From the NCBI RefSeq assembly GCF_029478095.1, contig NZ_JAKOAV010000030.1, positions 1-41,337 on the forward strand: a stretch of 41,337 nucleotides of DNA, read 5' to 3'. A program made the translations under genes and the position numbers. Source of the stretch: Pelotomaculum isophthalicicum JI. Lineage in GTDB: Bacteria; Bacillota; Desulfotomaculia; Desulfotomaculales; Pelotomaculaceae. This document shows, in pieces, positions 1 through 7,907 of this stretch (the first letter of the stretch is position 1; every line of letters starts with the position of its first letter). The notes beneath the pieces are model-generated. The model did no database searches. It was not told where the DNA came from and worked only from the letters and a program-made list of their open reading frames with translations.

Positions 1-538
1 TTTGATTACAGCCTGGTACTTCTCCTCAAGCCCTTCGGACCTCACCTCGCGGTGAGCGCCCTGCCCTCTGGGTATTACCCAGCCCCCAAGGCATTACCCC
101 CGGGTTTGGATATGAGCCCCCTAGTCCGGGACTCAGTGGGACTTTAACCCACCTGACAGCTACGCTGCCATGCGCACACTACGGGCTCATCTGTCACCCG
201 GCACCACGTATTCCCTTCCTTGCATTTCTGCTTGTCTGGGCTTACCTGCTATCAGCAGGATGGTGCCGGGTTTCCCCGGTTAAGTCTGCTTGCCTGAACT
301 TGAACACATCCGTCCTAACCTCTCAGGTTATCCAGCTTTTGGGCTTTCCCACTCTGTGCAAGGTTACCCACCTGAGTAGCCATCTCCGGTTCGCTTGCGC
401 TATGTTCCAAGTTCCCCCTTCGACGCACCAATAGACCCCACTGTTACCAGTGACGCCCTTGTCTACGGGTTGTCTTCCCGCTGGTTAGGTGACAAGGTTT
501 CTTTCAACCCCTCGGCTCGGCAGACATGCCGGGCGAAC
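1..538 (-). mobile_element. Group II intron, 5' portion of the ribozyme (class C-like), running off the left edge
   Basis: Read on the minus strand from about 538 down to 1, the sequence looks like domains I to IV of a bacterial group II intron. It opens with GTTCGCCCGGCATG, close to the class C opening, and has the conserved stretch GACAAGGGCGTCACTGGTAAC near 455-475. It continues with GGAACTTGGAAC, AACCGGAGATGGC and GGTGGGTTAAAGTCCCAC, all typical of domain I. No protein gene fits this block on either strand. The reverse transcriptase/maturase gene normally begins about 550-650 nt from the intron start, so it should lie just beyond the left edge. A terminator-like hairpin stands immediately upstream of the proposed 5' end, which is the usual class C target. 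The identification rests on remembered sequence motifs, not on a covariance search; the exact 5' nucleotide is uncertain by a few bases. Confidence 0.7.
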
Positions 539-543
539 ATAGA

Positions 544-569
544 CAGGCTGTTCCGGAAGAAACAGCCTG
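544..569 (-). terminator. Terminator-like hairpin used as intron insertion site
   Basis: CAGGCTGTT and AACAGCCTG form a perfect 9-bp stem with an 8-nt loop. On the minus strand it is followed by TCTAT and then directly by the group II intron start. It lies downstream of the BTAD regulator gene, so it may be that gene's former terminator, with its T-tract split off by the intron. Confidence 0.55.
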
Positions 570-869
570 CTTTAGTTAAAAGTAATGGAGTGTGGGCCTG
601 GATATATTTTCCCAGTTCCCCGTGAATGGTGATGGCGGCCACGCATAACGTCGCCCGGTTGCCATCGCGGCTGTGCAGAACAACATTTTGTTCGCGTCAT
701 GCCGCCGCCGCACCCGCGGGGAGGCCGTCAGTTCACGCGGGACGGCCACAGGAGTCGGGTGCCTTAACGAAATGGTGCCGGGAAAGGGCATATGGATAGT
801 CGCATAAGCCGGATATTGTTTTACGTTTTACGGATAGTATTCGCCGTTTTCTACTTCGCCAACGAGGCT
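570..869. other. Intergenic, no gene recognised
   Basis: About 300 bases between the intron target hairpin and the end of the BTAD regulator gene. It is GC-rich. I see no convincing start site, RNA gene or repeat. Short open frames here have no ribosome binding site and no recognisable protein. Confidence 0.4.
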
Positions 870-3800
870 TTAGCTTTTCTTTAAAGACTGGCGGTAAAGT
901 TGTGTGATTTCCTCGCCCGGCTCGGCCCCCATCACTTTTTGCAGCAGGCGCCGGTAGCGCAGAAACTGCCGGCTGGCCGCCGAATGATGTCCCTGCGACA
1001 AAAGAAGGCGGATAACCTCCCGCTGGCCGTCTTCGTGAAAAGGCTCGCGCTCTACCAGTTCCCGCCACAATTCCAGGGCTTCCTCCGGCCTGCCCGCTTC
1101 CTCGGAATACCTGGCCAGCGACCACAATATTTTTAGATACTGCTGCCGCAATCTTTCCCTGGCCGGAACCGGCCAGCTTTCATAAATGTCCTCGGTCAGC
1201 AAATCCCCCCGGTAGAGTTGCCTGGCCTCTCTCAGGCAGGTTACCGCCATATCGGGAGCAGTTGCCTCCTTGCTGAAGGCAAGGGTACAGGCCCGGCTGA
1301 ACACATCTACATCCACCTCTTCCACCAGCCCCGGCTCCAGGTAAATCACTCCATCGCGGCTGACAACGTATTCGATATCCCGGCCCAACCCGGCACTAAG
1401 CGTTTTTCGCAGCGTATGCAGTGTAACGTAATAAGCATTAGAGGCCTTTTCCGCCGGAAGATCCGGCCACAGAAGCTCCATCACCACATCCCTAGGTACC
1501 TTTTGCCCAAGGTGCAGGGCCAGGAATTTGAGCAGGGTTTTACCCTTGCGCCGCGTCCAGCGCCGGTCGTCCAGCAGTTCTTCTCCCCGGTAAACCCGGA
1601 AGGCGCCCAGGCAGCATATGCGCAGGCGCGGCGGCGGGTCCAGATCTGCCGGCGTTTTGGAAGCATCCTGCCGGTTGCCGTTTTCAGCAACCGGCGGGGC
1701 CGCCGGCCCCGGGGCCGGACGCCGAGAAGAAGGGTTATTTTTTCCCGCCGGCCGGGACATTTCCGCGTCTGCGTAGTTTGCCTGCTCCAGGATCAGCCGG
1801 CACGGTTTCCTCTCCCTGTCCGGCAGGGAGGGAAAACGGTTTAGATGTGCGAGGCATTGCTTCAAAAGAACCGGGTCCGGCTTGCCGCTCAAAAGAAATT
1901 GTCCGTAAAAACGCCACAAGCCGGCCAAAGCCAGGTGATAGGGGTCTTCCCGGGCGCGGAAAACGTTGTTTGCTTTCTCCAGCATTTTCAAACCGTCCCA
2001 CAGGCTTTCCCCGCCGGCCTCTATCCAGGCGGCGGCCAGATTCAACCCCGCCATCGCCTCCTGCCACCCATCGCTCATCCCTCTGGCCAGTTCCAGTGCA
2101 TTGTGCGCCTCTTCGATGGCCCGGCCCGTTTCACCTTGTTGACGGAAAAAAGCACTCTGACCCAGCGCCAGGAGAAAGCCGGCCTCCAGGGAAGGTCCCA
2201 GACGGCCCAATTCACCGGCCGCCTGCCGGAAAAGGAGTCCGGCGCGACTGTGGTCCGGGCCGGCCAGCAGCCCGAGCGCCTCAGCCTCCCCCAACTGTGC
2301 CAGCAAACTGGTCAGGGAGCTGTTTCCCTCCTCTGTGACAGCTTGCCGGGCAAGCTCAAACCGCCTGACCGCCTCTGCAGGTTTTCCAAGGTAAAGGAGC
2401 ACCCTGCCGCCCAGCAGATGACAGCGTGCCGCAAGCGCAAAATCTCCGTGCGCCCGTGCAATCACGTCCACCCGGCCTACCAGGCTCGCAGCTTCTTGAA
2501 AAAGCCCCCGGCGGCAACAGTAGAAGGAAGCCCGGTCCAGGAGCGCCTCCCCTTCCGCCGCAGTCTCGCCGGACGAACGGTAATGGCCGGCCGCCTCTTC
2601 AAAAAACCGGCGCGCCTGCTCCACTTCCCCGGCCCGGGCCGACCAGATCGCCAGGTAGTGTAACACCGTTCCCCGGAGCCGGGAATCACCGGCTTCCACC
2701 TCGCCCAGGGCCTGGCGGTGTACCGCCCGGGCATTTCCGTGCTCCCCCAGGGCGGTAAAAGCTGTTCCCTGCACACAGAGAGCTCTGGTCAGGCCGGCGG
2801 CATCACCGGCCTGGCCGCAGGCACCGGCGGCACGGCGCAGCCAGCGCAGGCCTTCACGGTACTTTCCGGCCTGGACACAGGCTTCCCCGAAATGCAGGAC
2901 GATTTCCGGAAAGGAATCCGTTACCTTGCCGGGCAGCGCTTCCAGCCAGGTGGACAGGGTATTCAGCCGGTTCTGCCGCAAAAGCGTGGGAGCCGCCCGC
3001 TGCAGGAGCAGTCCGGCCGGGCCGAAATCCCCGGCCGCCACCAGGCAGGGAAAGGCTTCTTCCGGTTTTTCCCGTGCCAGGTAGTAATCAGCCGCCTGGC
3101 GCTCAACCTCCCGGTAGGCCTGAACGTCTTCTTTAAGCCGGTTCAACAGGTACTCCCTGAACAGGTTGTGGTAACGCAGCCCGCCGGGTACCCGCTCCGC
3201 CGGCAATCCTCTGCCGGCCAGGTACGCCACCATGGCGGAGCCGTCCCGGCGGTGGAAAACGTTGTTGAAAAGCTCACCGTCCCATTCCCGGAAAACCGCC
3301 GTTCTAAGCAGAACCTCCCTGATCTCCGGCGGTTCACCTTCCAGAATCTCATTCATAATATCTTCGAACAGGTAGAGCCGCCCCTTGTCCTGCCCCAACA
3401 GGCCGGAAGTGTCCCCCGTTTTGCCGCCGGCCGCCAGGGCCCGGGCGGCCAATTGCAGTCCGATGGGCCACCCCGCCAGTTCCCGCCAGATCTGTTCCAC
3501 GGCTGCCCGGGATAAAGCCGGGCCGTGTTGCCCGGCGAAAATACGCTCCGCCTCTTCCAGGGTAAAACGCAACTCCTCCTGGCCCAGTTCCGCCGCCCGC
3601 CCGGCAGCGGCCAACGCGGGCATGGTCCTGAGAGGGACATGGTTCCGGCTTAGCAGAATAAACTGAACCTGCGGCGGGAAGAGACGAATCAGATTGTCCA
3701 GGATAGCTCTTGTTTCATCGCTGCCCAAAACGTGGTGGCAGTCTTCCAGCACCACCGCCAGCCGCCGGCCCGCCAGCTGTTCTTCCAGAATATCCGACAC

Positions 3801-4151
3801 TGCATCCAGAAGCCTGCCTCGGTCGGGCCAGTGGAGCTGGGGCAGAATTCCTTCCCGTTCCAGTTCGGCGCCGAAGGAAGGAAACCGGCGGGTCAGGCCC
3901 CGCAGGATCAGCTGTAGAAACACCGTGCCGTCACTGTCGCCGGCATCCAGGTTTAGCCAGAGAGAGGGCAAGCGGTTTTGCTTCAGGAATCCGCAGGCCA
4001 GGGTGCTCTTGCCGTATCCGGCCCCCGCCGCCAGACAGGTGAGCCGCCTGGCCGGCTCATCTGCCAGCAGGGCCAAAAGCCGCTCCCGGGGGAAATAGTG
4101 ATACGGCAACTCGGGGGGCTGGAATTTGCTTTTAGGAAAGGTTGTCAGCAT
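870..4151 (-). CDS. MalT-like ATPase/TPR transcriptional regulator with C-terminal BTAD domain
   Basis: A 1093-residue cytoplasmic regulator. The N-terminal STAND-type NTPase carries a Walker A GAGYGKST at residues 43-50 and an acidic Walker B (VVLEDCHH) near 135. A long alpha-helical TPR-like middle follows (about 390-790), then a Pro-rich linker. The C-terminus has an OmpR-type winged helix (about 840-930, beginning RLRICCLGAFRVYRG) joined to a bacterial transcriptional activation domain (about 940-1090). This is the large SARP/MalT-like architecture, in which ligand and ATP binding release DNA binding. The start is supported by GAAGGGAAG eight bases before the ATG. It is monocistronic on the minus strand. 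Family members with this wHTH bind direct repeats of about 11 bp; two such repeats occur in this window upstream of the duplicated anti-sigma genes. The link is only inferred, and the ligand is unknown. Confidence 0.85.
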   Translation of the reverse strand: MLTTFPKSKFQPPELPYHYFPRERLLALLADEPARRLTCLAAGAGYGKSTLACGFLKQNRLPSLWLNLDAGDSDGTVFLQLILRGLTRRFPSFGAELEREGILPQLHWPDRGRLLDAVSDILEEQLAGRRLAVVLEDCHHVLGSDETRAILDNLIRLFPPQVQFILLSRNHVPLRTMPALAAAGRAAELGQEELRFTLEEAERIFAGQHGPALSRAAVEQIWRELAGWPIGLQLAARALAAGGKTGDTSGLLGQDKGRLYLFEDIMNEILEGEPPEIREVLLRTAVFREWDGELFNNVFHRRDGSAMVAYLAGRGLPAERVPGGLRYHNLFREYLLNRLKEDVQAYREVERQAADYYLAREKPEEAFPCLVAAGDFGPAGLLLQRAAPTLLRQNRLNTLSTWLEALPGKVTDSFPEIVLHFGEACVQAGKYREGLRWLRRAAGACGQAGDAAGLTRALCVQGTAFTALGEHGNARAVHRQALGEVEAGDSRLRGTVLHYLAIWSARAGEVEQARRFFEEAAGHYRSSGETAAEGEALLDRASFYCCRRGLFQEAASLVGRVDVIARAHGDFALAARCHLLGGRVLLYLGKPAEAVRRFELARQAVTEEGNSSLTSLLAQLGEAEALGLLAGPDHSRAGLLFRQAAGELGRLGPSLEAGFLLALGQSAFFRQQGETGRAIEEAHNALELARGMSDGWQEAMAGLNLAAAWIEAGGESLWDGLKMLEKANNVFRAREDPYHLALAGLWRFYGQFLLSGKPDPVLLKQCLAHLNRFPSLPDRERKPCRLILEQANYADAEMSRPAGKNNPSSRRPAPGPAAPPVAENGNRQDASKTPADLDPPPRLRICCLGAFRVYRGEELLDDRRWTRRKGKTLLKFLALHLGQKVPRDVVMELLWPDLPAEKASNAYYVTLHTLRKTLSAGLGRDIEYVVSRDGVIYLEPGLVEEVDVDVFSRACTLAFSKEATAPDMAVTCLREARQLYRGDLLTEDIYESWPVPARERLRQQYLKILWSLARYSEEAGRPEEALELWRELVEREPFHEDGQREVIRLLLSQGHHSAASRQFLRYRRLLQKVMGAEPGEEITQLYRQSLKKS

Positions 4152-4227
4152 AGGTTAGACTTCCCTTCGCAAGCTGTCGAATAACTGAGTATTCTCTCAA
4201 AAAGACCGGTAATCCTCTTTCACAAAG

Positions 4228-4262
4228 AAAGGACCCGGGGTAACTTTCCGGCCGGGTCCTTT
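4228..4262 (-). terminator. Intrinsic terminator after the first stalk-domain protein
   Basis: AAAGGACCCGG pairs perfectly with CCGGGTCCTTT (11 bp). On the minus strand the stem is followed by CTTTGT. It lies about 65 bases past the stop of the gene at 4329-5489. Confidence 0.7.
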
Positions 4263-4328
4263 CTTAATCCTCTTTGGATGTGATAACAACTGCTAAACAA
4301 GCCTTAAGAAATTACCTCTTTATGAAAA

Positions 4329-5489
4329 TCACCGCCCGAACAGGGACTTTTGCAGCATATCGTATCTCATCCTTTCATTCCAATACCTGTCAACATCTTT
4401 TAACGTCATATCATCTGAATCCGGGCCGCTGGTTTCCTTCACGGTTTCCTGGCCGGCAGTACTGTCCGGCTGGGCTGTCGGGCTTGAACTGTTCCCCTTA
4501 TCCAGGAAGAAATAATGCTTGCCAAAGACCACCTTGCCTGTGGCACTGTCATAAGAAACCTTTTCTCCCAGTGCCTCCGAGGCAAACCGCAGAGGCACAA
4601 AAGTTTTGTCACCGTTGATGAACGGCGCCGCCTCAAGCTGTCGCGGTTGTCCGTTGAAAAAGGCTACTTTATTGTCGATTTGGAGTATTACTTTGTTCTG
4701 TCCTTTCGATGCAAGGATGGTTTGGGTTGCGCCATCCCATTGAACTTCCGCCCCCAGGGCTTCGAAAAGGTCCCTCAAAGGGACAAAAGTACGGTCGTTA
4801 ACTACCATTGGCTTCTGATTAAAGGTTATTTCAGTCAACTGCGCCGCGGGTTCAGTGTTGCCGCCCGGCCACTGTCGGGGCGCCGCAGGGGGAGAAGTTA
4901 CGGCCGGTGTTTGGACAGGCGTGGACGGCGTCGCCGGGACAGACGGCGTAACCGGCGCAGATGGCGCTGTGATCACAGGCGGCGCGGAGGCGACCTTCGC
5001 CGGCGCCCCTTTCAGCCTATAAAGGGTGAAGTTTACGTAACGATCGTCGTTAACTAATGGAATATCGTCGATGTACAGGGCGAAATAACCCAGAGTCAGA
5101 GTCTTCAGGATATAAAAATGGCCTGCTTCGATTTCCTGTTTCCCGTTATAGGCCAGTAACAGCGGGGTGATTTGCAGTACCTCCCGCCCGGCTGGCTTAT
5201 CCAAAGCACCAACGTCCATAAAGCCAAAGCCGCCGTCATCGCCTTCGCGATAAGTCAGGCTCGGATAATTGTAGCCATAAAATCTAAAGAGCTCATCGAC
5301 ATTATGGTCAACAGAAGTGTTTCTTTGCAAGTCCCAAAAGTTGTTTAATTGAAGGCCGTATTCCTGAGCCTCACCCAGCTCAATGGAGAGAGGCGAAACC
5401 GCTGCCGGGGCAGGCTGTGCTCCGCCCGCAAGGGTTATACAAAAGACAGCCAGGGAAAGAATTAACACCGTTGTCAGCCATGTTCGCAT
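4329..5489 (-). CDS. Secreted protein with copper amine oxidase-like (stalk) domain, copy 1
   Basis: A 386-residue exported protein. The N-terminal signal peptide (MRTWLTTVLILSLAVFC, cleaved near AAV) is followed by a unique region of about 170 residues. Next come a Pro/Thr/Val-rich linker and a C-terminal pair of copper-amine-oxidase N-domain-like repeats with the typical words VNDRTFVPLRDLFEALGA and KTFVPLRFASEALG. In Firmicutes this domain is a cell-surface module and has no oxidase activity. I chose the ATG at 5489 because AAGGTGAT precedes it; a GTG nine bases upstream is possible. The gene is a tandem paralogue of the one at 5739-6866: the linker, stalk domain and the C-terminal end LQKSLFGR are nearly the same, while the N-terminal sensor-like region has diverged. 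Function unknown. Confidence 0.8.
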   Translation of the reverse strand: MRTWLTTVLILSLAVFCITLAGGAQPAPAAVSPLSIELGEAQEYGLQLNNFWDLQRNTSVDHNVDELFRFYGYNYPSLTYREGDDGGFGFMDVGALDKPAGREVLQITPLLLAYNGKQEIEAGHFYILKTLTLGYFALYIDDIPLVNDDRYVNFTLYRLKGAPAKVASAPPVITAPSAPVTPSVPATPSTPVQTPAVTSPPAAPRQWPGGNTEPAAQLTEITFNQKPMVVNDRTFVPLRDLFEALGAEVQWDGATQTILASKGQNKVILQIDNKVAFFNGQPRQLEAAPFINGDKTFVPLRFASEALGEKVSYDSATGKVVFGKHYFFLDKGNSSSPTAQPDSTAGQETVKETSGPDSDDMTLKDVDRYWNERMRYDMLQKSLFGR

Positions 5490-5700
5490 TTTGATCACCT
5501 TACCCTTCCAAAAAATAGAACATCTTACAGCTAAAAGTTTGCTGTCGCTCGCCCAAGTCTAAAGAAAGCGATGTGACGGCCGCCTGCAAAGGTGACTTGG
5601 CGGCAAATAATAAAATGCAAATTGAGGTTAGAAACAAAAACCAATTTTACAATAACCTACATTGCACATAGTTCACCACTTTTCATGCTTTTTCAAAGAA

Positions 5701-5722
5701 GGCCACTGAAGAGTAAGTGGCC
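5701..5722 (-). terminator. Intrinsic terminator after stalk-domain protein copy 2
   Basis: GGCCACT pairs with AGTGGCC around an 8-nt loop. On the minus strand it is followed by TTCTTTG. It sits 17 bases past the stop of the gene at 5739-6866. Confidence 0.6.
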
Positions 5723-5738
5723 CTCCATATTACCTTTT

Positions 5739-6866
5739 TCAGCGTCCGAACAAGGACTTTTGCAGCGCATCGTATCTCAGCCTGTTATTCCAATATTTGT
5801 TGATTTCCCCTCTAAGATCTTCGCCTTCTGAACTGTTGCTTTCCGTCACGGTTTCCTGCCCTGCGGTATTGTCCACCTGCTCTGTTGTTTTAGCACTGTT
5901 TTCCTGACCCAGGTAGAAATAACGGTTGCCGAAGACCACTTTACCTGTGGCGCTGTCGTAAGAGACTTTTTCTCCCAGTGCTTCCGAGGCAAACCGGAGA
6001 GGCACGTAGGTTTTCTCATTATTTATGAACGGCGCCGCCTCAAGCTGTCGCGGTTGTTCGTTGACCCAGGCTACTTTATTGTCGATTTGCAACGATATTT
6101 TGTTTTGCCCTTTCGTTGCCAGGACGGTCCGGGTAGCGCTATCCCACTTAACATCAGCCCTCAGGGCTTCAAAAAGGTCGCGCAAAGGCACAAAGGTACG
6201 GTCGTTAACTACCATCGGTTTTTGATTAAAAGTGATTTCAGTCAGCTGCGCCGCTGGTTCAGTGTTGCCGCCGGGCCATGGCCGGGGCGCCGCAGGGGAA
6301 GAGGTTACCTCCGGTGTTTGGGGTGGCGTGACAGGCATGGCCGGCACGGACGGCGCAGCTGGTGCAACGGGTGCGGAGGCGACAAATGACGGAGCCCCTT
6401 TCAGCTTGTAAAAGGTGAAATTCAAATAAGGTACGTCTTTTACAACCTGTGCGCTGTCGGCATACAGGGCAAAATAACCGAGGGTAAGGGTCTTAAGGAT
6501 ATACAGATGACCTTCGCTGATGTCCTGCGTGTCCTGGTAAACTGTGATCTCCGGGGAAACCTGCAGCGTCTGATCTCCGGCGGGTTTATCAAGACTGCCG
6601 GCGTCCACAAAACCGCCGCCTTGTCCACCTTTATAAACAAGGCGTGGATGCAGGTTTCCGTAGATTGCAAAGCACTCACTGGTAGTTTCGGCTCCAGTTA
6701 TATTTTTTTTCAGGTCCCAAAAATTATTGTAATCCCCACCAACACTATATTCATGGGGTTCACCCAGTTCCACAGACAGAACTGATGCACGGGCAGGATG
6801 CATGCCTGCAGTGAAAAAGATACAAAAAACAGCTAAGAAAAGTACCCAAAGTTTTGTATTAAACAT
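5739..6866 (-). CDS. Secreted protein with copper amine oxidase-like (stalk) domain, copy 2
   Basis: A 375-residue exported paralogue of the gene immediately downstream. The signal peptide is MFNTKLWVLFLAVFCIFF with likely cleavage after ARA. A variable domain containing LKTLTLGYFALYAD (shared with copy 1) is followed by a Pro/Val-rich linker and the two stalk repeats (VNDRTFVPLRDLFEALRA; KTYVPLRFASEALGEK). It ends LQKSLFGR, as copy 1 does. AAAGGCGG precedes the ATG. The 240-base gap to copy 1 contains this gene's terminator, so the two are probably transcribed separately. The pattern of a conserved C-terminus and divergent N-terminus suggests diversification of a surface-exposed or ligand-binding part. 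Function not known. Confidence 0.8.
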   Translation of the reverse strand: MFNTKLWVLFLAVFCIFFTAGMHPARASVLSVELGEPHEYSVGGDYNNFWDLKKNITGAETTSECFAIYGNLHPRLVYKGGQGGGFVDAGSLDKPAGDQTLQVSPEITVYQDTQDISEGHLYILKTLTLGYFALYADSAQVVKDVPYLNFTFYKLKGAPSFVASAPVAPAAPSVPAMPVTPPQTPEVTSSPAAPRPWPGGNTEPAAQLTEITFNQKPMVVNDRTFVPLRDLFEALRADVKWDSATRTVLATKGQNKISLQIDNKVAWVNEQPRQLEAAPFINNEKTYVPLRFASEALGEKVSYDSATGKVVFGNRYFYLGQENSAKTTEQVDNTAGQETVTESNSSEGEDLRGEINKYWNNRLRYDALQKSLFGR

Positions 6867-7009
6867 AATTTTCAGCCCGCCTTTCCAAAATTCTTAATGA
6901 TTTAAATTCTTACCTGTGACATTTCAACAGATATCTTAAATGCAGGTCCCCTCCGCTTGCGATATTAATTATTTCAGCCGAAAAAAGTTCCAAAGCCCGG
7001 AGTACCAGC

Positions 7010-7435
7010 CTACCGGCGAGTGAACTCAATGGTCAGACGAAGCATGTTCCCGTCGGGCAGGCGCCGGACCTCCACCTTGTTCACCAGGTTCCGGATCAGG
7101 AATAGCCCCCAACCCCTGGGTGCTTCATCTCCTTCAATCTTATTTTGCATAGAAGGAGCCGGGACAGGGAAGGTAAAAGGCGGGCCGGCGTCGGCTATGT
7201 CCACTTCCAGGGAGCCGGGACCGGTCCGGAAACTCAGCTTTACCGGCAAGCGGGAGTCATAACCGTGGGCGTGCTCCATGGCGTTGAGGCAGGCTTCGCT
7301 TACGGCGGTGGCCAGATTCATGGCCGCTTCATTACCCGCGCCCTCAAGGCGCGCCAGTTCCGCCGCCACCGTCATCGCCACCTTTTCATAACCTCGTATG
7401 GATGGAATTTGTAATTCAACAGTTGGCTTCGCCAT
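7010..7435 (-). CDS. Anti-sigma factor serine kinase, RsbW/SpoIIAB-like (copy 1)
   Basis: A 141-residue GHKL-type ATPase. The N box is seen in SEACLNAMEHAHG, the G1 box in DIADAGPPF (the usual second Gly of DxGxG is Pro) and the G2 box in RGWGLFLIRNLV. Such kinases bind a sigma factor and phosphorylate a STAS antagonist. Antagonist and phosphatase genes lie upstream at 7908-9903, but a strong terminator at 7791-7820 separates them, so this gene has its own promoter. The ATG at 7435 (MAKPTVELQIP) is chosen because the homology with copy 2 and the family begins there, and AAAAGGGATG stands in front. A longer frame upstream covers promoter sequence. It is closely related to the copy at 13762-14184. 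No sigma factor gene is visible in the window. Confidence 0.85.
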   Translation of the reverse strand: MAKPTVELQIPSIRGYEKVAMTVAAELARLEGAGNEAAMNLATAVSEACLNAMEHAHGYDSRLPVKLSFRTGPGSLEVDIADAGPPFTFPVPAPSMQNKIEGDEAPRGWGLFLIRNLVNKVEVRRLPDGNMLRLTIEFTRR

Positions 7436-7560
7436 GGTAACCACATCCCTTTTAAGCACACCTTTTAAATTTACACAGCGCCGGCATTGACCAGATTGGC
7501 TCCGCTCCGGATCCAGCCGGAGTAAGAACTTGTACACATCCCCCCCCGTATCCGAGGTGA

Positions 7561-7625
7561 GGGGACATACCTTCTGTGTTATCTTAATTCCTTACTTTTT
7601 AACATTCTCGCGAAGGAATGTCCCC
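7561..7625. repeat. Inverted-repeat element in anti-sigma leader (copy 1)
   Basis: GGGGACATACCTTC (7561-7574) is inverted at 7612-7625 as GAAGGAATGTCCCC, with one mismatch. The right arm also forms a small dyad, ACATTC-TCGCG-AAGGAATGT. The same arms occur at 14315-14378 while the sequence between them differs. It could be an RNA stem in the kinase leader or a REP-like element. Confidence 0.55.
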
Positions 7626-7648
7626 AATTTAGTGACCCTGTTACATGG

Positions 7649-7685
7649 AGTGTACCGGGGGGATCTTACAGAAATCTTACAGAAA
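7649..7685 (-). promoter_or_regulatory. Promoter with 11-bp tandem operator for anti-sigma copy 1
   Basis: Two perfect, directly abutting copies of TCTTACAGAAA lie at 7664-7674 and 7675-7685; on the minus strand they read TTTCTGTAAGA twice. Nine bases downstream on the minus strand is TACACT, a fair -10 hexamer, and no -35 is needed if an activator sits on the repeats. This geometry is that of PhoB/OmpR- or SARP-type activators. The block is repeated unchanged at 14402-14438. The assignment is an inference. Confidence 0.5.
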
Positions 7686-7790
7686 ACGGGTAGCCTGTGC
7701 GTTTCGTGAAAATTTTTTTAAAAAATTCTTCCCAAAAATTTAAAGCTAAATTATCCATCCGGTTTACCTAATCTAACCGTTTGATGCCGA

Positions 7791-7820
7791 AAAAAACCTG
7801 TTCTCATTAAAGAAAACAGG
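7791..7820 (-). terminator. Intrinsic terminator of the STAS-phosphatase operon
   Basis: On the minus strand CCTGTTTTC pairs with GAGAACAGG (one G-T pair) around TTTAAT, followed by seven T residues. It lies 88 bases after the phosphatase stop and isolates the downstream kinase gene. Confidence 0.8.
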
Positions 7821-7907
7821 CGGTGCGGCCGGCCCTGTGCGAAAGAAAGGCGGCCATGGCCGGCGGGGAGATCACGGCGGCTCCTAAAAACGGGAACTTT
7901 TGTCCGG

